Of a stretch of 64,000 nt of DNA, positions 34,954 to 49,205 are shown piece by piece. The stretch comes from CAVPJW01 sp963705525 (GTDB lineage Bacteria > Acidobacteriota > Vicinamibacteria > Vicinamibacterales > CAVPJW01): NCBI GenBank assembly GCA_963705525.1, contig CAVPJW010000004.1, positions 1,364,001 through 1,428,000 on the forward strand, read 5' to 3'. The first letter of the stretch is position 1. Each line of letters begins with the position of its first letter. Below the pieces are notes generated by a model. It was not told where the DNA came from, did not search any database, and was given only the letters and a program-made list of their open reading frames with translations. The translations under genes and the position numbers were made by a program.

Positions 34954-35003
34954 GCGTAGCCTTACAGTTATCGGCAGTCTGAGGCACGCCGGAGGAACAC
35001 TGA

Positions 35004-35423
35004 TTGTCCGTCAAAAGAAAGCTGCTCTTGTCGTCCCTGATATTCGGCGCGGCTGCGACGGCATTTGTCTTCGTCCAGGTAGATATCGCAGTCAAGTCGA
35101 TCCAGTTCGATCTCCGGAAGATCGGCGAGAGCATCTACGAGGCGCACTCCAACAATGGCAAGTGGCCGATGCACATCGCGGACCTGGACGGAACGGCCTA
35201 CCTGAGGATGCCGCATCGTAAGACCATGCTCGATGACGGGGTATTCGTCGTTGTCTGGCAAGCGGATCTGGATCCACATCCCCAGGCGAACGCGAACCGG
35301 ATCCTTGCCTACGACAACGGCAGCATGCTCTCGCGGCTCGGAGTGGTGTGGGCCTGCCGAGGTGATTTGCGGATCGAGAGGATCCGCGACCAGGCGGCAG
35401 CGCTGAAGGCTCGACGCCAGTGA
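35004..35423 (+). CDS. Hypothetical membrane-anchored protein
   Basis: 139-residue protein with one N-terminal hydrophobic segment (about 7-25) and a soluble part starting IQFDLRKIGESIYEAHSNNGKWPMHIADL, which resembles the helical stem and loop of pseudopilin-like proteins, though no prepilin cleavage site is visible. The TTG start is supported by GGAGG eight bases upstream. The family is not recognised. Confidence 0.6.
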   Translation: MSVKRKLLLSSLIFGAAATAFVFVQVDIAVKSIQFDLRKIGESIYEAHSNNGKWPMHIADLDGTAYLRMPHRKTMLDDGVFVVVWQADLDPHPQANANRILAYDNGSMLSRLGVVWACRGDLRIERIRDQAAALKARRQ

Positions 35424-35550
35424 CGGATGCGCGACCGAGCCGTGCGCGATGACATGCGTTGGCCCTCCAACAGGATTTGAAGGTGTCCCTCCCCCGCGCT
35501 ACACTCAGCCGCCCGTGCAACGCACAAAAGCAAGCCTGGAGGCTGACCCC

Positions 35551-35865
35551 ATGCCAAAACTGATTGTGCTCTATCCGCCACCCGCCGACGTGACCACGTT
35601 TGAGAGAAGGTACCACGCAGAGCACGCGCCAATGGTGCTCCAGAAGATTCCTGGCTTGAAGAAGTTTCTGGCGGCGCAGGTCCTTGGTACGCCGGCAGGA
35701 GCGGCACCCTATCAACGCGTCGCCGAGTTGTACTTTGATTCGATGGAATCGCTGAAAGCGGCGATGGCCTCACCCGGGGGTCAGGCCACCGTTGCGCATG
35801 CGATGGAGATCTCGACAGGCGGTCCGCCTGTCGTTCTGATCGCGGACGATGACAAACCCCTCTGA
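35551..35865 (+). CDS. EthD-family protein
   Basis: 104-residue dimeric alpha/beta-barrel protein. MPKLIVLYPPPADVTTFERRYHAEHAPMVLQKIPGLKK contains the FxxxYxxxHxP signature of EthD and related monooxygenase-fold proteins, and the rest (YFDSMESLKAAMASPGGQ) matches. GGAGG lies seven bases upstream of the ATG. Its 3' end overlaps the open frame of the next gene, so they may be co-transcribed. Biochemical role unknown. Confidence 0.85.
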   Translation: MPKLIVLYPPPADVTTFERRYHAEHAPMVLQKIPGLKKFLAAQVLGTPAGAAPYQRVAELYFDSMESLKAAMASPGGQATVAHAMEISTGGPPVVLIADDDKPL

Positions 35866-35956
35866 GCGACAGCGACGCGCAGAAGCTCGCGTCGTTCATG
35901 CCGGTCAGAAGCGGTCTCATGACATGCGCGAGCAACGTAGAAAGATGAAGGATGGT

Positions 35957-36331
35957 ATGTCCAGAGATACGCCGGAGCAGGTCCTCAAATCGATCGTTGA
36001 CGGAATCAACGCGGGCAACCTCGACGCTCTCATGACTCTGTATGAGCCGAAGGCCGCGTTTGCGACTCAGCCTGGAAGCCTCGCGCACGGCCCATCGGGT
36101 GTCCGTGAAGCGCTGGCCGGTTTCACCGCGATGAAGGGCACACTGGACCTCAAAGTGACAAGGGTCCTTGAGGCAAGTGATCTCGCTCTCGTAGTGGGGG
36201 TTTGGTCATTTACGGGAACCGGGCCAGACGGCGCGCCAGTCAAGCTGACGGCACACAACGCAGACGTTCTGCGTCGCCAGGCGGACGGCTCCTGGCGCTT
36301 CGTGATCGACAACCCCTGGGGAACGGACTGA
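35957..36331 (+). CDS. SnoaL/NTF2-like (YybH-type) protein
   Basis: 124-residue protein of the NTF2-like fold: DTPEQVLKSIVDGINAGNLDALMTLYEPKAAF at the N-terminus and LTAHNADVLRRQADGSWRFVIDNPWG at the end, the usual pattern of YybH-like proteins that bind small ligands. AAGGA precedes the ATG used here; in-frame starts at 35945 and further upstream to 35849 are alternatives. Function unknown. Confidence 0.82.
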   Translation: MSRDTPEQVLKSIVDGINAGNLDALMTLYEPKAAFATQPGSLAHGPSGVREALAGFTAMKGTLDLKVTRVLEASDLALVVGVWSFTGTGPDGAPVKLTAHNADVLRRQADGSWRFVIDNPWGTD

Positions 36332-36511
36332 ATACTTGAGGTACGGAGTGAACCTTGGGTGCGATCCTTTCAGGCAAAGCCAAGATACCGCCGCAGGGGG
36401 TTCGCATTGACGTCGCACATCGACGCATGCATGCAGTGAACATCCGGCCTCTATTCTGAAATGCATTGGGGGGAGAATGCCCCGGAGGTCCGCCAAGGGA
36501 GGTGCGCTGTG

Positions 36512-37894
36512 ATGCGAGTGCGGATCGGCATCGTGGCGGCAATGGCGTTCGGGATCCTGCACCCATCAGGAGATCTCGCCTCACAGAGCACAGGCGCGCT
36601 CCCAAGCAAGACCAACGTCGTGCTCGTAATCACAGACGACCTTGGCTACGGTGACATCGGCAGCTACGGTGCGTCCGACGCAAAGACCCCCAATCTCGAC
36701 CGCCTCGCCCGACAAGGTGTCCGGCTGACCAGCGCGTACGCGAACGCAGCCGTTTGTTCTCCAACCCGCGCGGCTCTCATCAGTGGCCGCTACCAGCAAA
36801 GAGTGGGCATTGAGTGGGCGCTTTCCACACGGAGGGATCTTGATCGCGGCCTGCCCGTGACCGGCACGTCGCTGCCGGCTCTGCTCAAGAACCACGGCTA
36901 TACCACCGGGCTCGTCGGCAAATGGCATCTCGGCTTCAAGCCCGAGTTCGGACCGAACGCCCACGGTTTCGACGAGTTCTTCGGATTTCTGAGCGGCGCC
37001 GTGGACTACTACAGCCACCGGCGGGGAGACGACGAGGCGGACCTTTATGAGAATACGAAGCCGGCCACCGCATCAGGATATCTGACCGACGAAATCACCA
37101 GCCATGCGGCGAGCTTCATCGATCGACACGCGGAGAGGCCATTTTTTCTGGAAGTGGCGTACAACGCGGTGCACTGGCCGTTTCAACCGCCCGACCTCTC
37201 CGCCTCGGATCCGAGACGTCAGGGTCCGCCACACCCGGATGAGGAGGGCGACCTGCGACTGGAGCAGATGCCGGACGACGCGCTGCGCGTGACGCGTGAG
37301 GATTACGTCCGGATCCTGGAGAGAGCCGATGAGGGTGTCGGAAGGATCCTCGCAGCTCTCGATCGAAACGGGATTGCTCAGAACACTCTGGTCATCTTTA
37401 CCAACGACAATGGCGGCGAGTGGCTGTCGAGGAATGCGCCGTTCTTTCATCGCAAGGCGACGCTCTGGGAGGGCGGCATTCGCGTGCCCTTGATCCTTCG
37501 CTGGCCGGGCCGTCTCCCTGCAGGAAAGACATCCGAACAAGTGGCGATCACGATGGACCTGAACGCGTCCATCCTTGCCGCCACCGACACGTCATTGCCC
37601 GCCGGCTATCACCCTGACGGCCTCAACATCCTGCCGAGCCTTACTGACCAAACGCCGGATGTCGATCGGCAGCTCTTCTGGCGGATCATGCGGACCGAGC
37701 GGCAGCAGAAGGCAGTGCGGTCATGCCGCTGGAAGTTGCTGGTTGATGGAGGAGAGTACTTGCTCTTCGACGTCGTGGCCGATCCTGGAGAACGCAACGA
37801 TCTCGCGGCCGAGCACGCCGATGTCGTCGTGGCGCTCAAGGCGAAGCTGGCTGACTGGGAGAAGGACGTCGATCAGAAATCCACGAGTCAGTAG
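36512..37894 (+). CDS. Formylglycine-type arylsulfatase
   Basis: 460-residue exported sulfatase. A signal peptide (about 1-25) is followed by metal-binding Asp42/Asp43 in VITDDLGYGDIGSYG, the modification motif CSPTRAAL with Cys82 (CxPxR, converted to formylglycine), the basic active-site residues in GKWHLGF and TNDNGGEW supplying the remaining metal ligands. Length is typical. The ATG follows GGGAGG. No anaerobic maturase or FGE gene is adjacent, so maturation must come from elsewhere. The remnant at 34395 is a decayed relative. Confidence 0.93.
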   Translation: MRVRIGIVAAMAFGILHPSGDLASQSTGALPSKTNVVLVITDDLGYGDIGSYGASDAKTPNLDRLARQGVRLTSAYANAAVCSPTRAALISGRYQQRVGIEWALSTRRDLDRGLPVTGTSLPALLKNHGYTTGLVGKWHLGFKPEFGPNAHGFDEFFGFLSGAVDYYSHRRGDDEADLYENTKPATASGYLTDEITSHAASFIDRHAERPFFLEVAYNAVHWPFQPPDLSASDPRRQGPPHPDEEGDLRLEQMPDDALRVTREDYVRILERADEGVGRILAALDRNGIAQNTLVIFTNDNGGEWLSRNAPFFHRKATLWEGGIRVPLILRWPGRLPAGKTSEQVAITMDLNASILAATDTSLPAGYHPDGLNILPSLTDQTPDVDRQLFWRIMRTERQQKAVRSCRWKLLVDGGEYLLFDVVADPGERNDLAAEHADVVVALKAKLADWEKDVDQKSTSQ

Positions 37895-37965
37895 CCAGAG
37901 CTGACGGTGGCGCTTCGAGGATCCGGCTCATTCCAACGGCGCAGGCGTCAAACAGGAGGTGCACG

Positions 37966-38439
37966 ATGAGATTCGCCGTCGTTGTACTGCTCGCGGCCAC
38001 TCCCGTCATGCTCCTGGCGCAGGACCCTCCCACGTCGACTCATGAGCAGGCGGCCCTCGAGCTCATGGACGCGATGCACGTGGAGCGATCGCTGAAGGAG
38101 GCCATGGACATTATGGTGAGCGCACAGGTGCAGGCCGATCCCACGCTTCGTCCCTACCAAATCGAGGTGCGCGGTTTCTTCGCGAAGTACTTCTCATGGG
38201 ACGAGCTGCGCAACGACTACGCCCGGCTGTACGCTGAGACCTTTTCCGAGGAGGATCTGAGGCAACTCACCGCCTTCTATCGAACCGAGCTGGGTCAGAA
38301 GCTCATCGGAGCGATGCCTGAGATCATGCAGAAAGGGGCAGAGATGGGACAAGCCAAGCTGCGTGACCACGCAGGCGAGCTCCGGGAGATGCTTCAGCGA
38401 CGAGCCGAAGAGTTGAAGCGCCCGAAAGAGCCCGAGTAG
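37966..38439 (+). CDS. Exported DUF2059-domain protein
   Basis: 157-residue periplasmic protein with a signal peptide ending LLAQ. The DUF2059 domain is visible in FFAKYFSWDELRNDYARLYAETFSEEDLRQLTAFYRTELGQKLIGAMPEIMQ. AGGAGG with seven-base spacing fixes the ATG start. Role unknown. The next gene begins 5 bp after its stop, suggesting an operon of two. Confidence 0.9.
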   Translation: MRFAVVVLLAATPVMLLAQDPPTSTHEQAALELMDAMHVERSLKEAMDIMVSAQVQADPTLRPYQIEVRGFFAKYFSWDELRNDYARLYAETFSEEDLRQLTAFYRTELGQKLIGAMPEIMQKGAEMGQAKLRDHAGELREMLQRRAEELKRPKEPE

Positions 38440-38444
38440 AGCCG

Positions 38445-38927
38445 GTGAAGCTGGTGACGCGAAGCGAAAGACGCGACTCTCTCGTCGCCTCCCTTGCAAC
38501 GGTTGCCGTTCTTTCCTGTGCCAGCGCCGGCCACCGATCCGGAAACCCTGCCACCCTCGCGGGCATGTATCGCCGCGCTCACACCATCGACCTCGTGGCG
38601 GCTGGAGGGCTGGAGAAAGCCACGGTCACCGACGTCTTGAATCTTTCGCCCGAGAGCAACGGCGGCCTGCGCTTTTCATTTGAGCTTCAGTTCAATAACG
38701 GCCACAGCTGCCGGATGGAAGGCGTCGCCCGTCCGACGGACGGATTCTTCGAGTACCGGGAGCCACTCAAGGAGGTGACGGCTCAGGCGGGCGAGTGCGT
38801 CCTCAGAATCAGGCCGACGAGAAGGGCTATCACGCTCGAAGACGTCGGGCGCGCATGCGCGTGGACCGCGGGTCACTGCGGCGTCCGCGGGAGCATCGAC
38901 GGTGCGACGTTCCCACGGGTGAAATAA
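38445..38927 (+). CDS. Putative lipoprotein
   Basis: 160-residue protein starting with GTG. Its N-terminal hydrophobic stretch ends AVLSCAS, a plausible lipobox, so it may be lipid-anchored. The mature part is beta-rich with four Cys residues (HSC, GEC, RAC, HC) that could form two disulfides. No family is recognised. It sits 5 bp after the DUF2059 gene and convergent to the OsmC gene. Confidence 0.62.
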   Translation: MKLVTRSERRDSLVASLATVAVLSCASAGHRSGNPATLAGMYRRAHTIDLVAAGGLEKATVTDVLNLSPESNGGLRFSFELQFNNGHSCRMEGVARPTDGFFEYREPLKEVTAQAGECVLRIRPTRRAITLEDVGRACAWTAGHCGVRGSIDGATFPRVK

Positions 38928-38977
38928 CGGTGATGGCGAGCAGCGGCGGCTCGGCCGAACCGCCGCGGTGTAGCTGC

Positions 38978-39396
38978 TCAGACGAGCCTGGCGTCGAGCG
39001 TGATCTTCGCGTTCAGCAGCTTCGAGATCGGGCAGCCGGTCTTGGCGGTCTCGACCGCCTTCTCGAACGCCGCCTTGTTCGCGTTGGGAATCCTGACCGT
39101 GGTCTCGAGGTGCGATGATGTGACGGCGAACCCGCCGTCTACTTTGTCGAGACTGACGGTCGCCTTGGTGGAAATGCTCTCCGCCGTCATCCCGGCCTCG
39201 CCGAGAAAAAGCGACAGCGCCATCGAGAAGCACGCCGCGTGGGCCGCCGCCACCAGCTCCTCGGGATTGGTTCCCTTCTCTTCTTCGAACCGCATCCTGA
39301 AGTTGTAGGGCGTGCTGGACAGGGCGCCGCTCGCTGTGGACACGTGTCCCTTCCCATCCTGGAGACCTCCCGTCCACACGGCACTTCCGTTGCGCT

Positions 39397-39400
<4 letters not shown>
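38978..39400 (-). CDS. OsmC-family peroxiredoxin-like protein
   Basis: 140-residue protein of the OsmC/Ohr superfamily. Peroxidatic Cys57 lies in AHAACFSMALSLFL and resolving Cys123 in TGCPISKLLNA, both where the family needs them. It should reduce organic peroxides with thiol cofactors in the cytoplasm. Its ATG overlaps the stop of the pyruvate:ferredoxin oxidoreductase gene (ATGA), so it is translationally coupled to that oxygen-sensitive iron-sulfur enzyme, a plausible protective pairing (inference). Confidence 0.92.
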
Positions 39401-44169
<4,769 letters not shown>

Positions 44170-44282
44170 CGTGAACCCCCCCAGGCACCTCAGCAAAGAG
44201 GTGTCATGTGGCTCGGTGATCTAACCCATCGGCATTCTACTGCCGCCTCAGGCACCTCGCAACCTGACCGGGCCCGCACCAT

Positions 44283-44317
44283 GCGAAATCTTTCCCGTAC
44301 CGCGAAATCTTTCCCGT
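44283..44317. promoter_or_regulatory. 16-bp direct repeat in a divergent promoter region
   Basis: GCGAAATCTTTCCCGT occurs exactly twice (44283-44298 and 44302-44317) with a 19-bp period, between the divergent oxidoreductase and YbaK-like genes. Two identical sites on nearly the same face of the helix suggest a regulator binding site, but no regulator gene is adjacent. The remaining bases of the 260-bp spacer show nothing further. Confidence 0.55.
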
Positions 44318-44430
44318 GGTGCTGGGTCCGTGGGCCGGCCTATACTGGCCGCCGAATCGGTATCCCAGATCGTTCGTGATCCTCGGTGACGCTGTTTCGA
44401 AGCCGGCCGCGCGCCCGCTGGGAGGGTACC

Positions 44431-44979
44431 GTGAGACCGCGATCGCTCGACGAATACCTCAAGAACGCTCACATTCCCTACACCGTCTTTCGACATGCCG
44501 AAGCGTTCAGCGCGCAGCGCGAGGCAGCCGCCTCGCACGTGCCTGGTCGCTCGTGGGCCAAGACAGTGATCTGTTTCGCCGGCGACGAGCCGATCGCGGC
44601 GGTCGTGCCGGCGTGTTTGATGGTTGACCTCGAACAACTGCGCTTTCTGGCAGAGGCTCCCACACTGCGTCTGGCAAGCGAGAACGAACTCGTCGAGCTC
44701 TGTCCCGACTGTGAAGTGGGTGCCATCTCGCCCTTCTCGAGTCAATCGCGGTGGCGCGTGTTCGTCGACCAGCGCTTCGTCGGCGAGCCGGAGATGGTGT
44801 TCTGCGCCGGCACGCATACCGATGCCGTCCGGCTGCACTTCTGGGATTTCGTCGAGCTGACCCGTGCCGTCGTCGGATCGATCGGCGTCCTCAGGTCCGC
44901 TGGGGATGCCGCCAGGCCGGACACCGCTCGGCGAGTACGTCGCCGACCGTCAAACCTTCGACCGCACGCGTCAGCGTAG
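44431..44979 (+). CDS. YbaK/EbsC-type aminoacyl-tRNA deacylase-like protein
   Basis: 182-residue protein with the YbaK/ProX fold: RSLDEYLKNAHIPYTVFRHAEAFSAQ, then AKTVICFAGDEPIAAVVPA carrying the conserved Lys, and CPDCEVGAISPFS in the late part of the domain. These proteins hydrolyse mischarged aminoacyl-tRNAs. GTG at 44431 with GGGAGGG upstream is preferred to a start 15 codons earlier. The last 30 residues are Arg-rich and beyond the domain. Confidence 0.82.
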   Translation: MRPRSLDEYLKNAHIPYTVFRHAEAFSAQREAAASHVPGRSWAKTVICFAGDEPIAAVVPACLMVDLEQLRFLAEAPTLRLASENELVELCPDCEVGAISPFSSQSRWRVFVDQRFVGEPEMVFCAGTHTDAVRLHFWDFVELTRAVVGSIGVLRSAGDAARPDTARRVRRRPSNLRPHASA

Positions 44980-45105
44980 CACCCGGCGTTCCGCGTCGTC
45001 CGCCTCGCGTGCTACTATCCCGCGCATTACCGTCCCCTTCGTCAACCCCGAAGACGGCTATCTCTCGTACGGCGGCATCTGAGAACAGCCGCCAGGAGGC
45101 GGGAC

Positions 45106-46329
45106 ATGAACCCGATCGATCGCCGGGATTTTCTGAGAACGACGGCGGCCATGGGAGTGGCTTCCCTGCCGACCACACACCTTAGCCTGGGAGGTGCGAT
45201 GGGTGACGATCCGTTGGGGGTGCGCAACGAGTTTGCGATTACCCAGAGGCAGACGTACCTCAATTCCGCCTATGTCGGGCCCATGCCCCGGGTCGTCCAC
45301 GAAGCCGCCATCAAGTACGCGGAGGAGCAGCAGATCACACCCGCGATTGGACTCGACATCTCGATGGAACGGAAGGAACAGGCGAGGGTCAAGTTCGCCC
45401 AGCTGTTCGGGGCCAAGGCCGAGGAGATCGCGATCCTCTTTTCGACGAGCGACGCCGAGAACATCATCACGCGGGCGCTCGATCTGAAGCCGGGCGACAA
45501 CGTCGTCATCGACGAGCTTCATTTCATCACGACCTTCGTGCTCTACCGGCAGCTCGAGAAGATGAAGGGCATCGAGCTCCGGATCGTGCCGCACAAGAAC
45601 GGCAAGGCGCCGATCGAGGATTTCGAGTCGCGCACGGACAAGCGGACGCGGCTCATCTCGGTGGCCTGGGTGTCCAACCGCAACGGATATCGGCACAACG
45701 TCAAGGCCCTTGCCGATCTCATCCACAGCCACGGCGGCCTCCTCTTCGCCGACGGCATCCAGGCGCTCGGGACTTTCCCCACCAACCTCCACGAAGAAGG
45801 TGTGGACTTCGTGTGCGCGAACTCCTACAAGTGGCTCTTCTCGAGCTGGGGCGCCGCGCCCTTCTACATCCGCGAAGAGCACCTCGAACGGATCCAACCC
45901 GATCGCTTCGGCCACAACCAGGTGGCCGAGACCCTTCCGGATCTGCACTTCCGCCTTCACACCACGGCCAAGAAGTACGAGTACGCGGGCTTGATCTACG
46001 GATCCGTTGCCCAGCTCGAAGCCGCGCTGGGCCTTATCAGCCAGGTCGGTCTTGCGCGCATCGAAAAACACGGCATCGGACTCGCCAACGAGCTCCGAGA
46101 CGGCATCGCCAAACTTGGCTTCGACATGTTCACGCCGCCCGGCAATCCGTCGCAGATCGTGAGCTTCACGCACGGTCGCGATCCCAAGGACGTCAAGCGC
46201 GTCCTCGAGCAGGAGAACATCAGCGTCACGCTGCGGGAGAACGACACGCAGATCCGCGCGAGCGTCGCCATGTTCAACAATCAGCAGGACGTCGCGCACC
46301 TGGTCAAGACGCTCGCCAAGCTCGCGTAG
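45106..46329 (+). CDS. Tat-exported class V aminotransferase-fold PLP enzyme
   Basis: 407-residue enzyme of the cysteine desulfurase/kynureninase-like fold. The N-terminus DRRDFLRTTAAMGVASLP is a twin-arginine signal, so the cofactor-loaded enzyme is probably exported. YLNSAYVGPMP opens the fold, LFADGIQALG holds the PLP-binding Asp and CANSYKWLFSSWG the Schiff-base Lys. GGAGG lies eight bases upstream of the ATG. The reaction is not predictable; desulfurase-type loops with an active-site Cys are not seen. Confidence 0.88.
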   Translation: MNPIDRRDFLRTTAAMGVASLPTTHLSLGGAMGDDPLGVRNEFAITQRQTYLNSAYVGPMPRVVHEAAIKYAEEQQITPAIGLDISMERKEQARVKFAQLFGAKAEEIAILFSTSDAENIITRALDLKPGDNVVIDELHFITTFVLYRQLEKMKGIELRIVPHKNGKAPIEDFESRTDKRTRLISVAWVSNRNGYRHNVKALADLIHSHGGLLFADGIQALGTFPTNLHEEGVDFVCANSYKWLFSSWGAAPFYIREEHLERIQPDRFGHNQVAETLPDLHFRLHTTAKKYEYAGLIYGSVAQLEAALGLISQVGLARIEKHGIGLANELRDGIAKLGFDMFTPPGNPSQIVSFTHGRDPKDVKRVLEQENISVTLRENDTQIRASVAMFNNQQDVAHLVKTLAKLA

Positions 46330-46349
46330 GGCAAGTTCGGAGCCGACCC

Positions 46350-47793
46350 ATGCGCTACGCGATCCTGGGCTCGCTCATCTTCGCGGTGGCGACTGCGGCA
46401 TGCAGCGGGACGCCGCAGCACCACATCGATCGGGTCCGCCTGTCCGACAGTCCGGCGCTGAGCAATGCGCTCGCTCACACCGATGGCTACGATGGCAGCT
46501 TCGAGCTGGCGCGGATGCAGTACATGCACGCCCACCTGGATGTGACGTATTCGCCAGTCTGGTGGACGCGGCAGGTTCAGCTGGCCTGCACGCTCACGGG
46601 GCCGGCCGATCGCCAGGTGCAGACGATCAAGCGCAGCCAGGAACTGCCGCGCGGTCAAACGTCCACGACGTGGGTTGTGATCTTCAGCGGTGGAGAATCG
46701 GTCCGGTGGGCCGAGGGACAGTACAAGATCGCCTGCGCAACGCCCACCAGTTCCATCACCGGGCAGTTTTCCGTGATCGATACGACGACGCTGCTCGCGC
46801 AGCCAACAGGAAGACCCACGATCGACGAGCTGCTGGGGAAGGATCACAAGGGCAGCCCCTCTCCTCTGCCATCTGCGACACCACCAGCCGGCTCGCCGTT
46901 CGACACGCTCCCGAAGAAGCTCAACGAGCTGTTCGCGCACACGCACAATGCTGAGTCACCGCCGATGCTGCGAGCGCCAGCCGCGCCGTCTCCATCGGGC
47001 GCGGCCCCGCCCCAGCCTGCCGAGAGTGTGCCGGTGACGATTGAGCCCCGCTTCTACACCACGGACACCCGCCTTGGTGAGATCGGCATCGAGAACAATC
47101 AATTCGACACGGCCTCGGTGAAATACATCGGCTACGAGGTCCCGCTCCAGAACGCCGGCGAGAGCTTCACGATCAGGGGATGTGTGCTCTTACGCTCGCG
47201 GACTGGCGTGGTGATGCTTGGAAGCACCGGCTGGACGCTGGGCAATGACATCGTCACCCTCCGGGGCAGCTACGGTTCGGACACACCGGGTCAGTGGCTG
47301 CCGGGCCAGTACCGACCTCCACTGCGCCTCGGAAGGCGTGAACATTGCGCGCAAGAGCTTCACCGTGTACGGACGGCCTCAGGGGAACCCCGCCCTCGGA
47401 CACCTCGGCCTGAAGCTCCCGATTCCCGACGCCAAGGCCACCGCGATCAAGTTCATCGAGTCAGGCTATAACGCGCCGGCGCTCGAGACGCGGCGGTACT
47501 ACACCGGTTTTTCCGGCTCACCGCGTTACATCGGCACGGAGGTGACCCTCGAGCTCAAGGTCTCGCCGCAGCCGCAACCATTCACCTATGCGTGTACGTA
47601 CTTCAGCGACGATGGTGGAGTCATCGGCCGCGCCGACGCCAATCTGGAGATTCCGGCGGGATTGACGAGCTACACGATGTGGGTGAGTTGGGGAAACCCC
47701 CAGGGGAATTTCTGGTGGAGCGGCACGTTCTACTCGGAATGCGACATGAACGGCGTGTTCCTCGCCGCGCGCTACTTCACGGTGCAGAGATAA
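46350..47793 (+). pseudogene. Putative lipoprotein, one frameshift
   Basis: The 5' frame starts MRYAILGSLIFAVATAACSG with a lipobox (TAAC) and reads protein-like to GQWLPGQY near 47312; an extra base then moves the product to the next frame, which continues DLHCASEGVNIARKSFTVYG and ends at 47793 with MNGVFLAARYFTVQR. A Pro/Ala-rich linker (about 165-230) separates two beta-rich parts. No family is recognised. A single-base shift in an otherwise clean gene may be a sequencing error. It follows the PLP enzyme gene by 20 bp. Confidence 0.65.
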
Positions 47794-47855
47794 CGAACCG
47801 CTTCGGAGCGCGCCGAAATTTCGACAATCGCCAGTCGACAAGCACGAGCCAACAT

Positions 47856-49181
47856 TCACGGGAGCGCGCGGTCAGCCGCCAGTACGGCGCCGAGGAGCAC
47901 ATTGGCGCCATTCGTAATGTCGCCCGGCCGCGAGAATTCCTTCGGCGAATGGCTGACGCCGCCGACGCTCGGGACGAAGATCATGCCCATGGGACAGAGC
48001 GTCGCGATCGCCTGCGCATCGTGTCCGGCGCCGCTCGGCATCGCGCGCGTCGTCAAACCGAGCGCCTTTGCGGCATCCGCCACGAATCCGCGCATGCGCG
48101 CCTCGCTCAGCGCCGGCATGTCCATGGTCAGCTCGCGAATCGCGATAGGCGTGTCGTTCGCCTGAGCAAGTTTCTGCGCCTCCTCAGAAATCCTTGCGTG
48201 CATCTCTTTGATTCGTGCGATCTCCAGGTCGCGGAGCTCGAGCGTACACACAACCAAGCCCGCGACGACGTTGGGAGCGCCTGGTGACGCCTGGATCTTC
48301 CCGACATTACCCACCTGCGCGCCGGAAAAACTGCGCACTACCCGGTGGACCATCTCGACGAATTGCACCGCCGTCAACATGGCATCCCGCCGCTGGTTCA
48401 TCGGCGTCGTCCCGGCATGATTCGCAAAGCCGGTGATGGTGACTTCCCATTCGCCGATCCCGACGATGCCCTCGACAATGCCGATGTCGATTTTCTCGCG
48501 ATCGAGGATGCCGCCCTGTTCGATGTGCAGCTCGAAGTAGCCGGCGATGTCGCCGCGGCCGCGCTTCACCTGATCGAGCTTCGTCGGATCGCCGCCGATA
48601 CTCCGGATGCCTTCAGCGACGGTCTTGCCGCTGAGCGAGACGTGCTGAAGCTCCTCGGGAAGCATCTGGCCGCTGACTGCGCGGCTGCCGCAGAGAATGC
48701 CTTCCTCGTTCGTCCAGATCACGACTTCGATAGGATGTCTCGTGGCGATCCCATGCTCGGAGAGGGTGTGGGCCACCTCGATCGCCCCCATCGATCCGAC
48801 ATCGCCGTCATAGTTGCCGCCTTCCGGCACTGAATCGATGTGCGAGCCGAACATGAGCGGCTCGAGCGATCGGTCCTGTCCTGGTCGGCGCCCGACGAGG
48901 TTTCCGGCGAAGTCGATCGACGCGTCGAGTTTCGCGTCCCGCATCCAGTTCATGACTTGTGCGCGCGCCGCGAGATCGGCGCTCGAATACGCGAGACGCG
49001 TGACGCCGCCCTGCGGATTCTTTCCGAACCGGCTCAGCTCTTCCAGATGATCGTTCAGCCGCTGGCCGTTGACCCGCGTGCCGGAGGCCTGATCCGCAAA
49101 CCGCAGCGGCGGCAGTCCCAGCGCCGATGCTGCAGTCCCGGTGAGGTACGCATTGAAACTGCGGCGATCGATCCGGGCCAT
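47856..49181 (-). CDS. M20-type N-carbamoyl/allantoate amidohydrolase, exported
   Basis: 441-residue Zn-dependent hydrolase of the hydantoinase/carbamoylase family. Metal ligands are visible in FGSHIDSVPEGGNYDGDVG (His and Asp), WTNEEG (Glu), FELHIEQGG (His) and GVSHSPKE (His); GFANHAGTTPM is the dimer-domain signature. The N-terminus MARIDRRSFNAYLTGTAASAL resembles a Tat signal, unusual for this mostly cytoplasmic family. AAGGAG precedes the ATG. Substrate is some N-carbamoyl or ureido amide, not identifiable here. Confidence 0.88.
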   Translation of the reverse strand: MARIDRRSFNAYLTGTAASALGLPPLRFADQASGTRVNGQRLNDHLEELSRFGKNPQGGVTRLAYSSADLAARAQVMNWMRDAKLDASIDFAGNLVGRRPGQDRSLEPLMFGSHIDSVPEGGNYDGDVGSMGAIEVAHTLSEHGIATRHPIEVVIWTNEEGILCGSRAVSGQMLPEELQHVSLSGKTVAEGIRSIGGDPTKLDQVKRGRGDIAGYFELHIEQGGILDREKIDIGIVEGIVGIGEWEVTITGFANHAGTTPMNQRRDAMLTAVQFVEMVHRVVRSFSGAQVGNVGKIQASPGAPNVVAGLVVCTLELRDLEIARIKEMHARISEEAQKLAQANDTPIAIRELTMDMPALSEARMRGFVADAAKALGLTTRAMPSGAGHDAQAIATLCPMGMIFVPSVGGVSHSPKEFSRPGDITNGANVLLGAVLAADRALP

Positions 49182-49205
49182 GGCAGACTCCTTGTCGCAC
49201 GGCGA

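Noticed and set aside
44864..45082. Frame between the YbaK-like and PLP enzyme genes
   Set aside because: Ser/Arg-rich composition and overlap with the YbaK-like gene suggest a shadow rather than a gene.
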